DNA of 64,000 nucleotides from JAVJSF01 sp040219555 (GCA_040219555.1 JAVJSF010000001.1:1-64000), one strand, 5' to 3'. Counted from the stretch's first letter, positions 24,176 through 32,687 are shown. Numbers and translations are program-made. Notes: generated from the letters alone by a model not told the origin.

Positions 24176-27015
24176 TTACGCCCGATCTCGTTGATCGCGT
24201 GCTGAATGCCATCAAGCGAGGGTCGGACTATGCGTACTTCTTCTCTCAGCTGGACTCCCCCGACTGGATCGCTCCCCTTGGGCAGAAGGGGGTCTTCTCG
24301 GATCCACCACCTCCAGTGGACGATCAGGAGGGATACGCAGTGGCCCCTCTGTGGCCAGCCTCTGAGTACCTGGCGCGCATGGCTCCGCGGGCGCCGGAGG
24401 ACGTCCTACGTGCCCTTGAGAATGTTCCCGTAGTTCGGAATCCCCATGTCTTGCGCGACATCTTGACTGCCGGCCTGAAGATGCCGCCTGAGGTCGGTGC
24501 GTCACTTGCCGACACGATCGTTTCCTGGACTTCGGTAGTGGGCCTGAGTGCGAATGCTGACGACCTGGCAGAGTTCGTTTGCCGACTTTTCCAGGGGGGG
24601 CAGGCACGCACTGGACTCAGGCTTATGCGGGTCATCGTCGCGGTAAGTCAAGCCGAATACGGGGACGATGAGCCACTCTTCGCGGTTCCCCGGGTGGAGT
24701 CCGCGGCGGGGTTGGGTCGGTGGGACTACCAGGACGCCCTGGAGAAATTGCTTGCGGGGGCGCACGGCGACACATTGGATCAGGCCCTTGGCGTCGTCAT
24801 CGAGACGCTCGACATAGCTCTGCGGGCTGAGGTTAGCGGGGGTGTCGATGCTCCCGGGCGCGATTACTCGGAGTACTGGCGACCGACCCTGCGCGCGTCA
24901 CGCGCGGAGGAGTACACGGACATCAAGAAGGCGCTCGTTGGGGCCCTCCTTCGCCATGGAGAGCGCCTGACCCAAGAAGACCCCCAGCGACTTCATGAGT
25001 TTGTTGCCTGCCTCGAACGACCCGGCTGGGACATCCTCCAGCGACTCGCTCTCCGACTCATTGCACAGTGCGACCATCGAGCCGTGGATCTTGCGAGACC
25101 GCGCTTGACCAACCCCTCGCTCTTCGGGAACCCGCGAATAGAGGCGGAGTACGCCGAACTGGCGGAGCGATTTGGCTCCGATTTAGAGACAGGCGAACTC
25201 GCCGCCGTTCTCGACTGGGTCAAGAACGGCCCGCCCAATCTCAGCCAGTGGGCCGAACGGGAGAAAGGCGAGACTGGCGAAGATCCGGCTACGGAGTCTG
25301 TGGACGCGCACGCCTGGGCTTGGAGGCTCCGGCGCCTCCTACCGTTCCGAGAGGTCCTCCCGGCGGAGTGGTCAGAGCAGTTTGACGAATGGGAGCGGCG
25401 TCTTGGATCACCGGTGGATCCAAGAGATCCGAGCCCCGTCGTCACATCCTGGGTGGGTCCGACGAGCCCATTCAGCGCCGACGATCTCAGTGCTCTGAGC
25501 GCGGACGAGGCGCTCAAGAGCGCGATCTCCTGGAAGCCATCTGCTGACAGATGGGCGCCCTCTCAAGAAGGCCTCGGAAGGGCGCTCAGGGAGGACGTCG
25601 CCCGCCGGCCAGCTCAGTACTCTCGGCACGCCGAACTTCTTTGCGGTGCGGAACCCACTCTGGTGGACCACGTTCTCAGCGGGCTAGCGGAAGGTGCGAA
25701 GGCAGGAGTCTCACTCGACTGGCCCGCTGTGCTCGGACTCTGCAACTGGCTCTTCGTATCCCCGCGCTCCGACGACGAGGAGGGATGTTGGCGCAGAGCT
25801 CACGAGGCAGCGGGGCACTTCGTTCGAACCGTCTTGAGCAGGGGTCCAGGTCTTGTGCCCTTGACGCTTCGCGGCGAGGTTTGGTCGTTGATCGAAGGGC
25901 TCTGCGAATCGCCGGACCCCGACGATGCCCGGGATCGGAGCGACGCGGAGAGTGGCTGGGATCCCCCCCATACCGCACTGAATAGCGTCCGCGGAGTGGG
26001 GCTCCAAGCCGCGATTCAGTATGGCCTGTGGCTGATGAACAGCCTGCGCCCCGGTGAGAATAAGAACCCCGACGGGTTCGGTATCGCCCCCGAGCTTCGT
26101 GACCTCTTGGAGAGGCACTTAGATCTCGCGGTGGAAGCGTCGATCGCCGTTCGATCCGTCTATGGACAGTACTTTCCCTGGCTTGTTCTCCTCGATGGGA
26201 AGTGGGCGTCCGAGGCGCGCGGGGCCATCTTCTCGCGCAGTGACGATCGCCCGGAGTACCGTCGCGCGGCGTGGGGAGCATTCCTGGACTTCAATGAGGC
26301 GTACCGGGACGTTTTCGCGATGTTGAAAGACGAGTATCAGCAAGCGATTAGTGATCTGCCGCTCAAGGCAAGAGATCAGCCATTCGGCAGGCCCCCCACT
26401 GATGAGCAGCTCTTGCGCCACCTCATGGTTATGCACTACAGAGGCTGGTTAGCTGGAGAGCCCTACGACTACATCACTCAGGCTTTTGCCAGGGCAAGCG
26501 AGGAAACGAGGACCGCCGCAATTGGCTTCGTCGGTAGACAGCTCGCCGCCGAAGGTGCGAACCCGACAGAGGAGATTCTGGAACGGTTGAAGGGCTTCTG
26601 GGAGTGGCGTCTTGAGCAGGCGGAAGCCAGCCCAGCTGACCATCGCCGGGAGATGTCCGAGTTCGGATGGTGGTACGGGTCGGGCCACTTCGATCCTGAG
26701 TCGGCGCTCCCGCTCTTGGCGCGTGCGATCGCGTGTGCGCGCGCCTGTGAGGACTTGCCAGGAGTTGTGGAGCGCTTGGAAGCAGATGCCCAGGAGAGGC
26801 TCGGCCTCGCTGTTGATGTCATCCGGGCACTTGCTCACACCGATGAGAGGTGGCTGGGGTTTGGGGCTGTCGCTGAAGGCATGAGACGCGTCCTCAGCCG
26901 GGCACTGTCTGACGGTGATTCGCACGCGCGAGCCAAGGCTGAGGAGGCGGTGCACCGACTTGGCGCGGCAGGCCTGGCGAGCTTCGGCGACCTCCTTCCG
27001 AGACTCAACGCGTGA
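24172..27015 (+). CDS. Large helical-repeat protein of unknown function
   Basis: A 947-residue protein that appears to be almost entirely alpha-helical, with HEAT/TPR-like repeating helices (for example LRALENVPVVRNPHVLRDIL near residue 80). No Walker motif, nuclease motif, TIR or membrane segment is visible. It is rich in Trp, Glu and Arg. It overlaps the 236-residue gene by 4 nt and ends 26 bp before the right inverted repeat. I recall similar two-gene units (small helical protein plus a very long helical protein) among uncharacterised bacterial defence-island genes, but cannot name the family. Function is therefore unknown; a scaffold or sensor role is a guess. Confidence 0.7.
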   Translation: MITPDLVDRVLNAIKRGSDYAYFFSQLDSPDWIAPLGQKGVFSDPPPPVDDQEGYAVAPLWPASEYLARMAPRAPEDVLRALENVPVVRNPHVLRDILTAGLKMPPEVGASLADTIVSWTSVVGLSANADDLAEFVCRLFQGGQARTGLRLMRVIVAVSQAEYGDDEPLFAVPRVESAAGLGRWDYQDALEKLLAGAHGDTLDQALGVVIETLDIALRAEVSGGVDAPGRDYSEYWRPTLRASRAEEYTDIKKALVGALLRHGERLTQEDPQRLHEFVACLERPGWDILQRLALRLIAQCDHRAVDLARPRLTNPSLFGNPRIEAEYAELAERFGSDLETGELAAVLDWVKNGPPNLSQWAEREKGETGEDPATESVDAHAWAWRLRRLLPFREVLPAEWSEQFDEWERRLGSPVDPRDPSPVVTSWVGPTSPFSADDLSALSADEALKSAISWKPSADRWAPSQEGLGRALREDVARRPAQYSRHAELLCGAEPTLVDHVLSGLAEGAKAGVSLDWPAVLGLCNWLFVSPRSDDEEGCWRRAHEAAGHFVRTVLSRGPGLVPLTLRGEVWSLIEGLCESPDPDDARDRSDAESGWDPPHTALNSVRGVGLQAAIQYGLWLMNSLRPGENKNPDGFGIAPELRDLLERHLDLAVEASIAVRSVYGQYFPWLVLLDGKWASEARGAIFSRSDDRPEYRRAAWGAFLDFNEAYRDVFAMLKDEYQQAISDLPLKARDQPFGRPPTDEQLLRHLMVMHYRGWLAGEPYDYITQAFARASEETRTAAIGFVGRQLAAEGANPTEEILERLKGFWEWRLEQAEASPADHRREMSEFGWWYGSGHFDPESALPLLARAIACARACEDLPGVVERLEADAQERLGLAVDVIRALAHTDERWLGFGAVAEGMRRVLSRALSDGDSHARAKAEEAVHRLGAAGLASFGDLLPRLNA

Positions 27016-27040
27016 CGCCCCAGCCTGTTCTCCAGCAGCT

Positions 27041-27053
27041 CACCTCCTAACCC
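27041..27053 (-). repeat. Right terminal inverted repeat
   Basis: Read on the minus strand this is GGGTTAGGAGGTG, matching the left end at 12 of 13 bases. It abuts the second 14-bp duplication. The last element gene stops 26 bp before it, so the end is as compact as the left one. Confidence 0.88.
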
Positions 27054-27067
27054 CGGCAACGTCTGGG
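27054..27067. repeat. Right 14-bp target-site duplication
   Basis: An exact copy of 12016-12029. Joined to the sequence that follows, it reads GNVWGVGYRL in frame, the normal C-terminal wing of an OmpR-family regulator. This shows which copy lies next to the original downstream host DNA. Confidence 0.9.
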
Positions 27068-27102
27068 GGGTCGGGTACCGCCTGATGGGGGAGGGCTCCT
27101 GA
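27068..27102 (+). pseudogene. Orphaned 3' end of the interrupted response regulator
   Basis: After the duplication the host frame continues VGYRLMGEGS and stops at 27100-27102, overlapping the kinase ATG by one base (TGATG). These codons are the missing tail of the regulator at 11336 and have no start of their own. The purine-rich GGGGGAGGG inside this stretch can still act as the kinase ribosome site. Confidence 0.85.
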
Positions 27103-27785
27103 TGGCCGCCACCATGCCCGGCTCCCCCTCCGATGCGCTGGCCCGCGTCGTACACGACATGCGCAGTCCGCTCACGGTGATACGCGGCCTGTGCGACGTG
27201 ATCGCCCGCGATGAGCTGCCTTCCCGGGCGCGGCGCGGCCTCAGGGCGATCGACGGCGAGGTGACGCGCCTCGCCGAGGCCCTCGACGGCCTCGTGGGCC
27301 GGCGGGGCCCGGGGGCCGAGGTCGCCGACTTGGCGGCCATGGCGGCGGCCGCCGGCATGCGCTTCCGCTGGGCCGCCGAGGAGCGCGGCGTGACCCTCGC
27401 GGTGCGCGCCGCGGCGCCGGTGCACGTGGCGGGGGACCCCGCCGAGCTGGCTCGCGTCCTCGACAACCTCATCGGCAACGCGCTGCGCCACTGCCGCGCC
27501 GGCGGGAGGGTCCGGGTGCGGGCGCTGATGCGCGACGGCTGGGCCCACCTGTACGTGCGCGACGACGGACCCGGCGTCGCCACCGGTGACCGGGAGATCA
27601 TCTTCCTCCCCGGCAGGCGGGGTTCGCGGGCGGTCGGCCACGGCCAGGGCCTCGGTCTCGCCATCGCGCGCGAGATCGCCGAGCGCCACGGGGGCGTGCT
27701 GAGCCTCGACCCGGTCGGGGCGGGGGCGTGCTTCCGCCTGGTGTTGCCGGCCGCGAGCGGGGAGGGGTCGTGGAGCGCGGCCTGA
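27102..27785 (+). CDS. Small soluble sensor histidine kinase
   Basis: A 227-residue kinase holding only the transmitter core. The HisKA phospho-acceptor is H18 in VHDMRSPLTVIRG. The ATPase domain shows the N box (LDNLIGNALRHC), G1 box DDGPGV and G2 box GHGQGLGLAIA. There is no membrane span, PAS or HAMP domain, so it probably receives its signal from another protein. Before the insertion its start overlapped the regulator stop, so the pair were coupled. Now 15 kb separates them, and expression may depend on read-through from the element's plus-strand operon. The next gene overlaps its 3' end. Confidence 0.87.
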   Translation: MAATMPGSPSDALARVVHDMRSPLTVIRGLCDVIARDELPSRARRGLRAIDGEVTRLAEALDGLVGRRGPGAEVADLAAMAAAAGMRFRWAAEERGVTLAVRAAAPVHVAGDPAELARVLDNLIGNALRHCRAGGRVRVRALMRDGWAHLYVRDDGPGVATGDREIIFLPGRRGSRAVGHGQGLGLAIAREIAERHGGVLSLDPVGAGACFRLVLPAASGEGSWSAA

Positions 27786-28324
27786 GCGCGGTCTGCGCGG
27801 ACGGCGCCCTCGTGGCCTTGCTCGACGGGGACTCCCGGGCGGGCGTTCATGGCGTTCCGCGCCGCCGCCGTCGCGGACGCGATCTCGGGCTCGGCGCCGA
27901 CGACGTCGTGGAGGCGCTGATCGAGGCCGGCGAGGACCCGTTGGTGCTCGCGCGCTCGGCCCAGGACGACCCGGGCGGGGCGGCCCTTCGTGCCCTCGCG
28001 TCCCTCGGTGGCCGCCGCCTGGTGCGGTTGCCGGGTGACGCCCTCGCGGCGGCGCGGATCGTCGGCATCGCCGCGCGCTGTGTCCAGCACTCGGTCCCGG
28101 CCGTGGAGGCCGAGCGCGCCGTCCAGCTCCTGGCCGGCGCCGGCGACGACCTCGGCACCGAGGCGGCGGCGGGCCTTTCGCCTGCGCGGGTGGCGCGCTG
28201 GGCGGCGCGCGCCTGGCGGGCCTGCCCGCTCTGCCGGGGCGGAGGGGCTCCGGGCTGTCGCTGCGGGGTGTGCGGGGGACGGATCCCGGCCGAGGCGCCT
28301 CGGCGGGATGGGGGCCCCTCATGA
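27770..28324 (+). CDS. Hypothetical protein with C-terminal zinc-ribbon-like cysteines
   Basis: A 184-residue protein. A GTG at 27770 with GGAGGGG upstream is the best start; it overlaps the kinase by 16 nt. The C-terminus holds six cysteines in a CPLC...CRCGVCGG cluster, which may bind zinc. The middle is Ala-rich and helical, with no known domain. It lies between the kinase and cpaB with overlaps on both sides (ATGA with cpaB), so it is probably part of the pilus operon, perhaps as a regulatory or assembly factor. Confidence 0.6.
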   Translation: MERGLSAVCADGALVALLDGDSRAGVHGVPRRRRRGRDLGLGADDVVEALIEAGEDPLVLARSAQDDPGGAALRALASLGGRRLVRLPGDALAAARIVGIAARCVQHSVPAVEAERAVQLLAGAGDDLGTEAAAGLSPARVARWAARAWRACPLCRGGGAPGCRCGVCGGRIPAEAPRRDGGPS

Positions 28325-29004
28325 GGGTCGGTCTTCCTCACCGGCGCCCCGGTCGTGGTGGGCTCTGGCTGCTGCTGGCCGGTGCGGCCGGGATCCTGGC
28401 CGCCGTCCTGGCCCTCCGGGCGGCGACGGCGCCGGCCCCCGACGGGTGGGCGCTCGTGGCGCGGACCGCGTTGCCGGCGGGTACGACCATCGACGACGGG
28501 CGGGCCGAAGCCGACCTCGTCCTGGTCGCCGTCCCGTCGGATCTCCCGCTCTCGGGCGTCCTGGACGACCCGGCCCGTGCCGTGGGCCGGAGGCTGGCCG
28601 CCCATCTCGGCCCGGGCGAGCCGCTCACCGAGGCTGCGCTCGGCGGGGCCCCGGGCCTCGGCCCGGCCCCGCTCGCGCCCGGCGAGCGAGCCGTCGCGGC
28701 GCCCATCGCCGCGGCGGGCGGTGCATCGGTGGCCCTGGCCCCGGGCGTGCGGGTCGATGTCGTGGCATCGAGTGGTGAGGGGCTCACCGGGCGGACGGCG
28801 GTCGTGGTGGCCGACGCCGAGGTGCTGGTGGTCTCGCCCGCCGGCCCCACCGGGGAGGGGGGCGAGGTCTTGCTGCGCGTCAGCGCAGAGCAGGCTCTCC
28901 GGGTGACGGCGGCATTCAACTTCGCGCGCGAGGTTCGCCTGTTGATCCGGCCGTCCGAGGAGGCCCCGGGGCATGCGGGCCCTCGCGAGGTGGGCGCGCC
29001 GTGA
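28321..29004 (+). CDS. cpaB: Flp pilus assembly protein CpaB/RcpC
   Basis: A 228-residue protein with one N-terminal membrane helix (about 15-33, LWLLLAGAAGILAAVLAL) followed by a SAF-type domain (ARTALPAGTTIDDG, VGRRLAAHLGPGEPL) and a beta-rich region (VALAPGVRVDVVASS). This is the order seen in CpaB/RcpC, which helps form the periplasmic or wall channel of Tad pili. It is the first recognisable tad gene and overlaps genes on both sides by 4 nt. Confidence 0.82.
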   Translation: MRVGLPHRRPGRGGLWLLLAGAAGILAAVLALRAATAPAPDGWALVARTALPAGTTIDDGRAEADLVLVAVPSDLPLSGVLDDPARAVGRRLAAHLGPGEPLTEAALGGAPGLGPAPLAPGERAVAAPIAAAGGASVALAPGVRVDVVASSGEGLTGRTAVVVADAEVLVVSPAGPTGEGGEVLLRVSAEQALRVTAAFNFAREVRLLIRPSEEAPGHAGPREVGAP

Positions 29005-29702
29005 ACGGTCGCATCATCGCGGTGGTCGGCGCCACCGGGGGGTGCGGGGCGAGCCTCCTGGCGGGTGGCGTCGCCCTCGCGCTGGCCCGGGCGGGCCGGC
29101 CGGTGTGGCTGGTCGACCTCGATCTCGAGCGGGGAGACCTCGCCGGAGGGTGGGACCTGGCCCCCGAGCGCTCGCTGGACGATCTGGCCCCGGTCGCCGA
29201 CGAACTGGGATCCGAGCACCTGCGCCGGGCGGCGGCCGTGCATCGTTCGGGGGTGTCCGTGCTGGCCGCACCCGGCCGGCCGGGTGCGGCCGGACGCTGG
29301 AACGCGGGCCGGGTGCGGGCCCTGCTCGCCTCGATCGCACGGGAGGGCGACGTCGTGGCCGATGCGGCCAGCGGCGGTGTCGTGGGGCAGTCGGCGGTGG
29401 CGTCCGCGGGCTCGGTGCTGTTCGCGTGCCCGGCCACCGTCGCCGGCGTCCGCCGGGGCGTCCGGCGGCTCGAGGGCTGGCGGGAGCGCGATCTGGATGA
29501 GCGGATCGGGGTCGTCGCCCTGCGGACCGCCACCCCCGAGTTGTCCACGCGGGCGCTCGGACGCGCGCTGGGGGTGGCCGTGCTCGCCGAGGTGCCGTGG
29601 TCGAGGAGCGAGGCCGCCGACCTCGCGATGGGCGCGTGGCCCCGGCGGGGCCGGCGCCGGCTGGCGTCCGCGCTCGACCGGGTGGCGGAGGTTCTCCCGT
29701 GA
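29001..29702 (+). CDS. Pilus localisation ATPase, CpaE/TadZ-like
   Basis: A 233-residue MinD/ParA-type ATPase. The deviant Walker A region is VVGATGGCGASLLAGGVALAL near residues 8-28, with a switch-like VDLDLERGDLAGG (near 43-55) after it. There is no separate receiver-like N-terminal domain as in long CpaE proteins. TadZ places the pilus apparatus at the cell pole in other bacteria. The canonical lysine of the P-loop is not seen (GGCGAS instead of GGxGKT/S), so ATP hydrolysis may be weak or absent. GTG start overlapping cpaB. Confidence 0.78.
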   Translation: MNGRIIAVVGATGGCGASLLAGGVALALARAGRPVWLVDLDLERGDLAGGWDLAPERSLDDLAPVADELGSEHLRRAAAVHRSGVSVLAAPGRPGAAGRWNAGRVRALLASIAREGDVVADAASGGVVGQSAVASAGSVLFACPATVAGVRRGVRRLEGWRERDLDERIGVVALRTATPELSTRALGRALGVAVLAEVPWSRSEAADLAMGAWPRRGRRRLASALDRVAEVLP

Positions 29703-30916
29703 GCGGCGCCGGCCATCCCGTGCCCGAGCCCGGTCTGGTGGAGCACCTCCGGGCGCGGGCGGCCCGCGACCCGCGGGTGGTGGGGCGCGGGGCCGACCGG
29801 GAGTTGCTGCGGCGCGTCGTCGAGGACCTCCTGGAGGAGGAGCGGCGCATCCTGCCCGCCGACGGGAGGGACGCCCTCGCCCAAGCCGTCGTTGACGAAG
29901 CCGTCGGGCTGGGGCCGCTGGAGTCGCTTCTGCGCGACCCCGCGGTCACCGAGATCATGGTCGTCGGGCCCGAGCGGGTCTTCGTGGAGCGCGCCGGGCG
30001 ACTCGCCCTGTCGGCGGCGCGCTTCCACGACGAGGCGCACCTGCTGCATGTCATCGACCGGATCCTCGCGCCGCTGGGCCGGCGCATCGACGAGGCCAGC
30101 CCGATGGTCGACGCGCGCCTGGCGGACGGGTCGCGTGTCAACGCGGTCGTGCGCCCCCTGGCCCTCGACGGGCCCGCCCTCACCATCCGGCGTTTCGGCG
30201 GTGACCCCATGGGCGTGGCCGACCTGGTGGCCGCCGGCACGCTGGACGAGTCGATGGCGCGGTTGCTCGCTGGAGCCGTCGGCGACCGGCGCAACATCCT
30301 CGTGACAGGCGGGACCGGGACCGGGAAGACCACGACCCTCGCCGCGCTCGCGGCGCTCATCGACCCCGGCGAGCGGATCGTCACCATCGAGGACGCCGCG
30401 GAGTTGCGGATCGCCCTGCCGCACGTCGTGCGACTCGAGAGCCGCCCTCCTTCGCTCGAGGGCCGTGGGGCCGTCCCAATCCGCGCGCTGGTGCGCAACG
30501 CCCTGCGGATGCGGCCCGATCGCATCATCGTCGGCGAGGTCCGCGGCGGCGAGACGCTGGACATGCTCGCGGCCCTCACGACGGGCCACGAGGGCTCGCT
30601 GAGCACCCTCCACGCCTCGTCGCCGGCCGATGCGCTGATGCGTGTGCAGACGCTGGCGCTGATGGGTGACGTCGACCTGCCCTACCGCGCCGTGGGCGAC
30701 CAGGTGGCCAGCGCCCTCGATCTGATCGTCCATCAGGCCCGCACCGCCGACGGGCGCCGGGTCATCGCCGCCGTCGCCGCCGTGGAGGCCGCATCGGACG
30801 GACCCCGTGCGGTCCCCCTGGTCCAGCGGCGCGACGACGGCGAGCGGGCCCGCTGGGTGTGGAGTGCGGCCGCATCGTCCTGGCACACCCCACTCCCTCG
30901 GGAGCGGGCGGCGTGA
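29699..30916 (+). CDS. tadA: Tad pilus secretion ATPase (CpaF/TadA)
   Basis: A 405-residue type II/IV secretion ATPase that powers Flp pilus assembly. Walker A GGTGTGKT at 204-211, the aspartate box TIEDAAELRI (near 235), Walker B-type RPDRIIVGEVRGGE (near 278) and the histidine box HEGSLSTLHA (near 301) are all intact. The N-terminal region with LGPLESLLRDPAVTEIMVVG is typical of CpaF. GTG start overlaps the tadZ-like gene, and the stop overlaps tadB, in a tight operon. Confidence 0.93.
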   Translation: MSGAGHPVPEPGLVEHLRARAARDPRVVGRGADRELLRRVVEDLLEEERRILPADGRDALAQAVVDEAVGLGPLESLLRDPAVTEIMVVGPERVFVERAGRLALSAARFHDEAHLLHVIDRILAPLGRRIDEASPMVDARLADGSRVNAVVRPLALDGPALTIRRFGGDPMGVADLVAAGTLDESMARLLAGAVGDRRNILVTGGTGTGKTTTLAALAALIDPGERIVTIEDAAELRIALPHVVRLESRPPSLEGRGAVPIRALVRNALRMRPDRIIVGEVRGGETLDMLAALTTGHEGSLSTLHASSPADALMRVQTLALMGDVDLPYRAVGDQVASALDLIVHQARTADGRRVIAAVAAVEAASDGPRAVPLVQRRDDGERARWVWSAAASSWHTPLPRERAA

Positions 30917-31824
30917 GCGCCTGGGGCCCATCGCTGCTGGCCGGGCTCTCGGTGGCCGTGCTCGTCCTCGGGCTCGCGCGGACGCTGGGCGCCAGCCCGG
31001 CGCGGGGCGGCCCGGTGGGTGGGCCGGGGCGCGACGGCGGCGGCGACAGGGTCGGTGCACCCGGCCGCCGGGGTGCCCTGTGGGTGCGCAGGATCGACGC
31101 CCGCTTGGTGCGGGGTGGCTCCCCGTTCGGCCTCGGCGTGGTGGCGGGTGGATCCTGCGCGGTGGCGCTGGTGGTGGCCGGCCTCGGGTGGCGGCTGACG
31201 GGCACCGCGCTCGTCCTGCCGCTGGCCCTCGGGCTCGCCGGGGTGGCGGGGGCCGCCGTGATCCGCGCCGGCGCGGCGCGCGCAGCATCCCGCCTGGCCG
31301 CCCAACTGCCGCAGGTGACACAGTCGCTGGCCGCATCGGTGGGGGCTGGTCTGTCCCTCTCGCGCGCCCTGGAGCGGGCGGCGGCCGACGCGCCCGAGCC
31401 ACTCGCGGGCGAGCTGGCCGCGACGGTCCAGGAGATCGGGCTGGGCGCGCGGGTGGACGAGGCGCTCGAGCTCCTCGCCACGCGTGTGGGCTCGCGCGAT
31501 CTCCGGGTGCTGGTGACGGCCATCATCGTGCAACGGCGCACCGGCGGTGACCTGGCACGGGCCCTCTCCCAGCTGGCCGAGCGACTCGACGAGCGCCGGC
31601 GCCTGGAGCGCGAGCTGCGCGGGGTGACCGCCCAGGCCCGGCTGACCGCCTGGATGGTGGCCGCGCTGCCGGCCGCGGCGGGCGTGATGGCCGAACTGGC
31701 GGCCCCCGGGATGCTCCGCCATGCCCTCGGAGACGGGGTGGGGCCGCTGCTGCTGGTGGTCTGCCTGGCTCTCTACGGGGTCGGGGTGGTCTTGGTGCGC
31801 CGCATCGGGCGGGTCGCGCTGTGA
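30913..31824 (+). CDS. tadB: Tad pilus inner-membrane protein TadB
   Basis: A 303-residue membrane protein with hydrophobic segments near residues 6-24, 77-95, 100-118, about 245-265 and 278-297. Between them lies a T2SF-type cytoplasmic domain with LPQVTQSLAASVGAGLSLSRAL and IIVQRRTGGDLARAL, the usual TadB signature. It forms the membrane platform with TadC. Overlaps tadA and tadC by 4 nt each. Confidence 0.9.
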   Translation: MSAWGPSLLAGLSVAVLVLGLARTLGASPARGGPVGGPGRDGGGDRVGAPGRRGALWVRRIDARLVRGGSPFGLGVVAGGSCAVALVVAGLGWRLTGTALVLPLALGLAGVAGAAVIRAGAARAASRLAAQLPQVTQSLAASVGAGLSLSRALERAAADAPEPLAGELAATVQEIGLGARVDEALELLATRVGSRDLRVLVTAIIVQRRTGGDLARALSQLAERLDERRRLERELRGVTAQARLTAWMVAALPAAAGVMAELAAPGMLRHALGDGVGPLLLVVCLALYGVGVVLVRRIGRVAL

Positions 31825-32687
31825 GCCTCGCAGCCGACCCCTGGGTGCTGCTCGTGGCCGCTGGGATCGCCCTCCTCCTGGGGCTGCGCGCGCGCCGCCC
31901 GTCCGTGGCCGGGGGTCCCCCGCCCCGGCGCCTGCCCGCCCCGGTGTCGCTGGGGCTGCGCGTGCCCGTCCCGCGGCGTCTCATCGGCGCCGGACGCCGG
32001 GACGGCGACGAGGCCCTGCTCGCCCGCGCGGGCCTCGAGTCCGTGGTCGGGCCGGGAGCGCTGGCGCACGCGCGCGTCGGTTGCGGCGCGCTGGCGTTGG
32101 TGGTCGCGGCGCCATTGGTCGTGGTGGCTCCGGCCGCGGGGGTGCTCCTGCTGCCGGCGGCCGCCCTGATTCCACTCCTGGTGGGGCGCGCCGTCGCGGC
32201 GCGCGCGCGGACGCGCAGCGACGCGGTGGTGGGCGAGCTGCCAGATCTGCTCGACCTGCTGGCGATCTGCGTCGAGTCGGGCATGGCCGTCGATCCCGCC
32301 CTGGGCCTGGGCGCGGAGCGGCTGGGCGGTGCGCTGGGCGAGGAGGTGGGGAGGGTGCTCGAGGACCTGCGACTGGGGACCCCCCGCCGGCCGGCCTACG
32401 AGGCGCTGGCGAGACGGGTCGGCGCCCCGGAGGTGGTCAATGTGGTCGGTGCGCTCCTGCAGGCCGAGGAACTGGGCGCACCGCTGTCGCGGACGCTGAC
32501 CGCCCAGGCGGCGGCGCTGCGCGCGGGCCGGCGCCAGTGGGCGCGCGACCGTGCGGCCGCGGCGGCCCCGAAGATCCAGCTCGTGGTGGCGCTGGTGATG
32601 GTGCCAGCGGTGCTGCTGCTCGTCCTGGGGGTGATGGTGATCGAGTTCTCGCGCCAGGTCGGCGCCGTGATCGGAGGCGGCGGATGA
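31821..32687 (+). CDS. tadC: Tad pilus inner-membrane protein TadC
   Basis: A 288-residue T2SF-domain membrane protein: an N-terminal helix, a hydrophobic pair near 85-115, the cytoplasmic block LPDLLDLLAICVESGMAVDPAL followed by LLQAEELGAPLSRTL, and a last membrane helix (IQLVVALVMVPAVLLLVLGV). Paired with TadB in the pilus platform. GTG start overlaps tadB and its stop overlaps the pilin-like gene. Confidence 0.9.
   Translation: MSLAADPWVLLVAAGIALLLGLRARRPSVAGGPPPRRLPAPVSLGLRVPVPRRLIGAGRRDGDEALLARAGLESVVGPGALAHARVGCGALALVVAAPLVVVAPAAGVLLLPAAALIPLLVGRAVAARARTRSDAVVGELPDLLDLLAICVESGMAVDPALGLGAERLGGALGEEVGRVLEDLRLGTPRRPAYEALARRVGAPEVVNVVGALLQAEELGAPLSRTLTAQAAALRAGRRQWARDRAAAAAPKIQLVVALVMVPAVLLLVLGVMVIEFSRQVGAVIGGGG

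Larger units (their letters stand above)
12030..27053. mobile_element. Casposon-like element (Cas1 + family B DNA polymerase) carrying defence genes
   Basis: This 15,024-bp insertion is bounded by inverted repeats starting GGGTTAGGAG and by a perfect 14-bp duplication. Removing it with one duplication copy restores a continuous response-regulator frame whose stop overlaps the kinase start (TGATG), proving insertion. It holds two divergent core operons: RHH, HTH, HNH nuclease, PolB and PD-(D/E)XK on the minus strand; MerR-like, Cas1 and a two-gene unit on the plus strand. An McrBC-like pair sits at the left end. No tyrosine or serine integrase, DDE transposase, other cas gene or CRISPR array is seen. 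Solo Cas1 with a C-terminal HTH, PolB and HNH nuclease are established casposon hallmarks. Mobility by Cas1 is inferred. Confidence 0.88.

Noticed and set aside
12016..27071. Integrative element moved by a tyrosine or serine integrase
   Set aside because: No such integrase is encoded, the site is not a tRNA gene, and the element has inverted tips, which integrase-type islands lack.
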